A stretch of DNA of 64,000 nucleotides from the NCBI GenBank assembly GCA_900102235.1, contig FMVL01000004.1:321745-385744 (forward strand), written 5' to 3'. A model generated the notes under the pieces. That model had not been told where the DNA came from. It searched no databases and saw nothing but the letters and a program-made list of their open reading frames with translations. Source of the DNA: Lachnospiraceae bacterium XBB2008. Lineage in GTDB: Bacteria; Bacillota; Clostridia; Lachnospirales; Lachnospiraceae. Positions 62,282-64,000 of this stretch are shown here, in pieces; positions within the stretch are counted from its first letter, which is position 1, and every line of letters starts with the position of its first letter. The position numbers and the translations under genes were made by a program.

Positions 62282-62367
62282 GATTACAGGATGTAATCAG
62301 TACTGCCACGTACAGTACAGGATGTACGTAGAGCATGTCTGTAATGACATGGATGTCATTACATGCT
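62282..62367. repeat. Three tandem palindromes at the transaminase / YfhO divergent junction
   Basis: GATTACA-GGA-TGTAATC (62282-62298), ACGTACA...TGTACGT with an inner GTACA-GGA-TGTAC (62308-62329), and TGTAATGACAT-GG-ATGTCATTACA (62340-62363) flanked by AGCATGT/ACATGCT. All three keep an ACA(T)GGATGT-like centre, while the stem sequences differ. Confidence 0.8.
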
Positions 62368-62384
62368 CAAGTATACCACAGATA

Positions 62385-62393
62385 TGCTATACT
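62385..62393 (+). promoter_or_regulatory. Extended -10 promoter of the YfhO-like gene
   Basis: TGCTATACT is a near-consensus extended -10 on the plus strand, with no clear -35. The expected start point is 2-3 nt before the ATG at 62403, and no ribosome site is present, so the mRNA may be leaderless. Confidence 0.5.
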
Positions 62394-62402
62394 TGTACTG
62401 TT

Positions 62403-64000
62403 ATGGACATACAGACAAACACTGAAACTGCGAATATATATGAGCCCTCTTCCGGTCCGCGCAAACAGCGGATCCTGTCGGGTTTTCTTTCGTTCCTCAT
62501 TCCCTGCATTCTATTCACAGCGGTCTGCATTTATCTGAAGATCACTCCCTTCGGCGATGAGACATTCCTGTACGAAGATATGAAGCTGCAGTATCCGGAC
62601 TTTTTCCTGTACTTCAAGCATGTTCTGCGCGGCGAAGACAGGCTTCTGTACTCGGTTAACTGCGGAATGGGTTCCGATATGATCGGGTTCTGGACCTACT
62701 ATCTGCTGAGCCCTTATAACTTTCTTTTTCTCCTGATCCCCGATGCTCTGATGCCGGCCGGAATAACTGTTCTGATGCTGCTTAAGGTGTCGACGCTAGG
62801 ACTAACCACATGGCTCTTCCTTGATCATGTTTCGGGACGACGGATGAGCGGGATGTGCGTTCTGCTTTCAAGTTTCTTTGCTCTCGGAACGTGGGTAGCT
62901 GCCAACATGACCAACCCCATGTGGCTCGATCCGCTGATCCTGCTTCCGGTGCTGCTGATATTCCTGATCAGGATGATGCAAAGCAATGAAAAACGTTATC
63001 ATATATTATTTGTAATCACCGTCGTTGTGATGATCATCACCAACTACTACATCGCAGCGATGAATCTTCTATTTCTCTCGATATTCATGGTGCTGTTTAC
63101 CGCGCTCGGATTTATCACATGGCGCAAGCTGTGGCGATATATCCTCATGACCGGCATCGGTTGTGTGCTCGACCTGTGGCTGCTGATACCGACGGTGATT
63201 TCGCTGCTCGGAAGCGAGAAATCTCACACGCCGTATATCGTGGAGGTCATGAATACTTTTCTGCCTAACTCCGCGGCCAAGCCAAAGCTGTTAAACCCTC
63301 TCGTCATCATCCCCAAGATGTTCTCGACAAGTTATAACAGTCTGCAGATTATGGAAGGACAGCCGGATATTTATGTCGGGATGCTTCCTCTGATCCTGAC
63401 GGTTGCCTTTTTCCTGAATAAAAAGATCGCTGCGAAGATTAAGATCGCGGGGGCATCGTGTCTTACGATCACGGTCGCGTTCTTCTGCATCAAGGAGCTC
63501 AATCTGATCGCGCATTTCGGGACGGAGCCTTACGGATATCTGTACAGATATGCGTATGTGTGGGCGTTCATTTGCGTGGTGCTGGCCTGCATATGTTTGA
63601 TGAACCTTGATGGTCTGAGTGTGTGGATGATCGCCGTGTCCGGCGTTGTATGCCTTGCACTTCTGGGCGTAGCTGTTGCAGTCGTACATACTCAGCTCCT
63701 GCCTGCGAGAGGCATCGTGCTTAATGCAGTGATGATCGTGGTTGAGAGTGCGATAGTTACGGTATATGTCAGAATGAAGCGTGAACCCATTAACGCAGAT
63801 TCAGTGCCAAAGCAAAGCCGGCGCGGTCTGATAATGTGCCTGGCGCCGTTAACGATATGTTTCATGATCGAGTCGGGATGGAACATGAAGATCGTGTATA
63901 ACTCGCATGCTCTGATGGCTCCGACCGCTTCGGAATATGCCGCTGATACGGAACGGATCAGTCAGGGGCTTGAGACTATATGGGAGTATGAAGGTTCCGG
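62403..64000 (+). CDS. YfhO-family membrane protein, N-terminal part (runs off the right edge)
   Basis: About 532 codons are visible. After a cytoplasmic start (MDIQTNTETANIYEPSS) a first helix LSGFLSFLIPCILFTAVCIY leads to the outer loop FLYEDMKLQYPDFFLYF, then NCGMGSDMIGFWTYYLLSPYN. This is the conserved YfhO pattern (D-x-x-x-Q-Y-x-D/P-F, G-G/S-D-M...W-YY-L-SP-x-N), and some ten further helices follow. YfhO proteins are GT-C-like membrane glycosyltransferases linked to lipoteichoic-acid and glycolipid glycosylation in Bacillales. The stop lies outside the window. The ATG has no Shine-Dalgarno sequence. Confidence 0.85.
   Translation, partial: MDIQTNTETANIYEPSSGPRKQRILSGFLSFLIPCILFTAVCIYLKITPFGDETFLYEDMKLQYPDFFLYFKHVLRGEDRLLYSVNCGMGSDMIGFWTYYLLSPYNFLFLLIPDALMPAGITVLMLLKVSTLGLTTWLFLDHVSGRRMSGMCVLLSSFFALGTWVAANMTNPMWLDPLILLPVLLIFLIRMMQSNEKRYHILFVITVVVMIITNYYIAAMNLLFLSIFMVLFTALGFITWRKLWRYILMTGIGCVLDLWLLIPTVISLLGSEKSHTPYIVEVMNTFLPNSAAKPKLLNPLVIIPKMFSTSYNSLQIMEGQPDIYVGMLPLILTVAFFLNKKIAAKIKIAGASCLTITVAFFCIKELNLIAHFGTEPYGYLYRYAYVWAFICVVLACICLMNLDGLSVWMIAVSGVVCLALLGVAVAVVHTQLLPARGIVLNAVMIVVESAIVTVYVRMKREPINADSVPKQSRRGLIMCLAPLTICFMIESGWNMKIVYNSHALMAPTASEYAADTERISQGLETIWEYEGS

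Noticed and set aside
1-64000. tRNA, rRNA or known riboswitches
   Set aside because: I saw no clover-leaf-like sequence with a T-arm consensus, no rRNA-like stretch and no recognisable riboswitch core on either strand; a covariance-model search would be needed to exclude weak ones.

Overview
The window looks like chromosomal DNA from an anaerobic low-to-mid-GC Firmicute, most likely a Clostridia/Lachnospiraceae-type organism. The reasons are strict-anaerobe oxygen-defence genes (rubrerythrin, desulfoferrodoxin), an LplB/LplC-type sugar importer, a YfhO-type membrane protein, an IS66 fragment, teichoic-acid-type CDP-polyol enzymes and strong AGGAGG-type ribosome binding sites. Species-level placement is not possible from the sequence alone. 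Almost the whole window is one very large cell-surface glycan (capsule / exopolysaccharide / teichoic-acid-like) biosynthesis locus. It is read leftwards (minus strand) with many 1-35 nt gene overlaps. Only the two genes near the right edge and an IS66 remnant lie on the plus strand.

Layout from right (upstream) to left. (1) 59.4-64.0 kb: a YfhO-like membrane protein and a hexapeptide acetyltransferase (both +), a DegT aminotransferase, then rubrerythrin and desulfoferrodoxin, which lead without an obvious terminator into the glycan genes. (2) 47.8-59.4 kb: PseC-like transaminase, polyprenyl-phosphate sugar-1-phosphate initiating transferase, PseB/FlaA1-like dehydratase, FdtA-like isomerase, five glycosyltransferases (one fused to a GNAT acetyltransferase, one GtrII-like polytopic). 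(3) 36.9-47.8 kb: two acyltransferase-3 proteins, then a block made of a DRE-TIM aldolase, a TPP enzyme, a KdsC-type phosphatase, an SDR-C-methyltransferase fusion and a second SDR. This looks like a pathway to an unusual branched or ulosonic sugar. (4) 34.8-36.8 kb: two unrelated accessory genes, one with a tail cut off by two stop codons. (5) 29.9-34.6 kb: a GtrB-like transferase, a fused glycerol-phosphate-type cytidylyltransferase/oxidoreductase, and a metallophosphoesterase/GDPD fusion. (6) 22.1-29.9 kb: TagF/TarL-type polyol-phosphate transferase with an IspD-type cytidylyltransferase, an SDR and three GT2 enzymes. (7) 21-22.1 kb: a scar with an IS66 fragment and two broken small genes. 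(8) 15.6-21 kb: a complete ABC sugar importer minus its ATPase, with a putative glycoside hydrolase and an SGNH protein. (9) 0-15.5 kb, visibly AT-rich: LicD with a second IspD/SDR pair, a NeuB-like synthase with a CMP-ulosonate synthetase/phosphatase fusion, methyltransferases, a TupA-like ATP-grasp, a DUF616 protein and further glycosyltransferases.

The most unusual property is a roughly 90-120 residue Rossmann-type module with a (V/I)xxxGxGxxG nucleotide-binding loop, usually followed after the second strand by an Asp-led DN/DK/DT-type motif. It is attached to twelve otherwise unrelated enzymes, and a thirteenth copy survives as a truncated 58-codon gene. It is C-terminal in every GT2 that carries it and in the C-methyltransferase. 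It is N-terminal in the ATP-grasp, DUF616, DUF115, FkbM and nucleotidyltransferase proteins. I read it as a shared NDP-sugar- or NAD-binding or assembly module of this glycan machine; this is inference. Also notable: a palindromic element of about 73 bp inserted in frame in one enzyme and forming the C-terminus of another, several new-looking fusions, and palindrome clusters with a common ACATGGATGT-like core in both divergent promoter regions. No Wzx, Wzy or capsule ABC exporter gene is visible, so the locus probably continues beyond the left edge.
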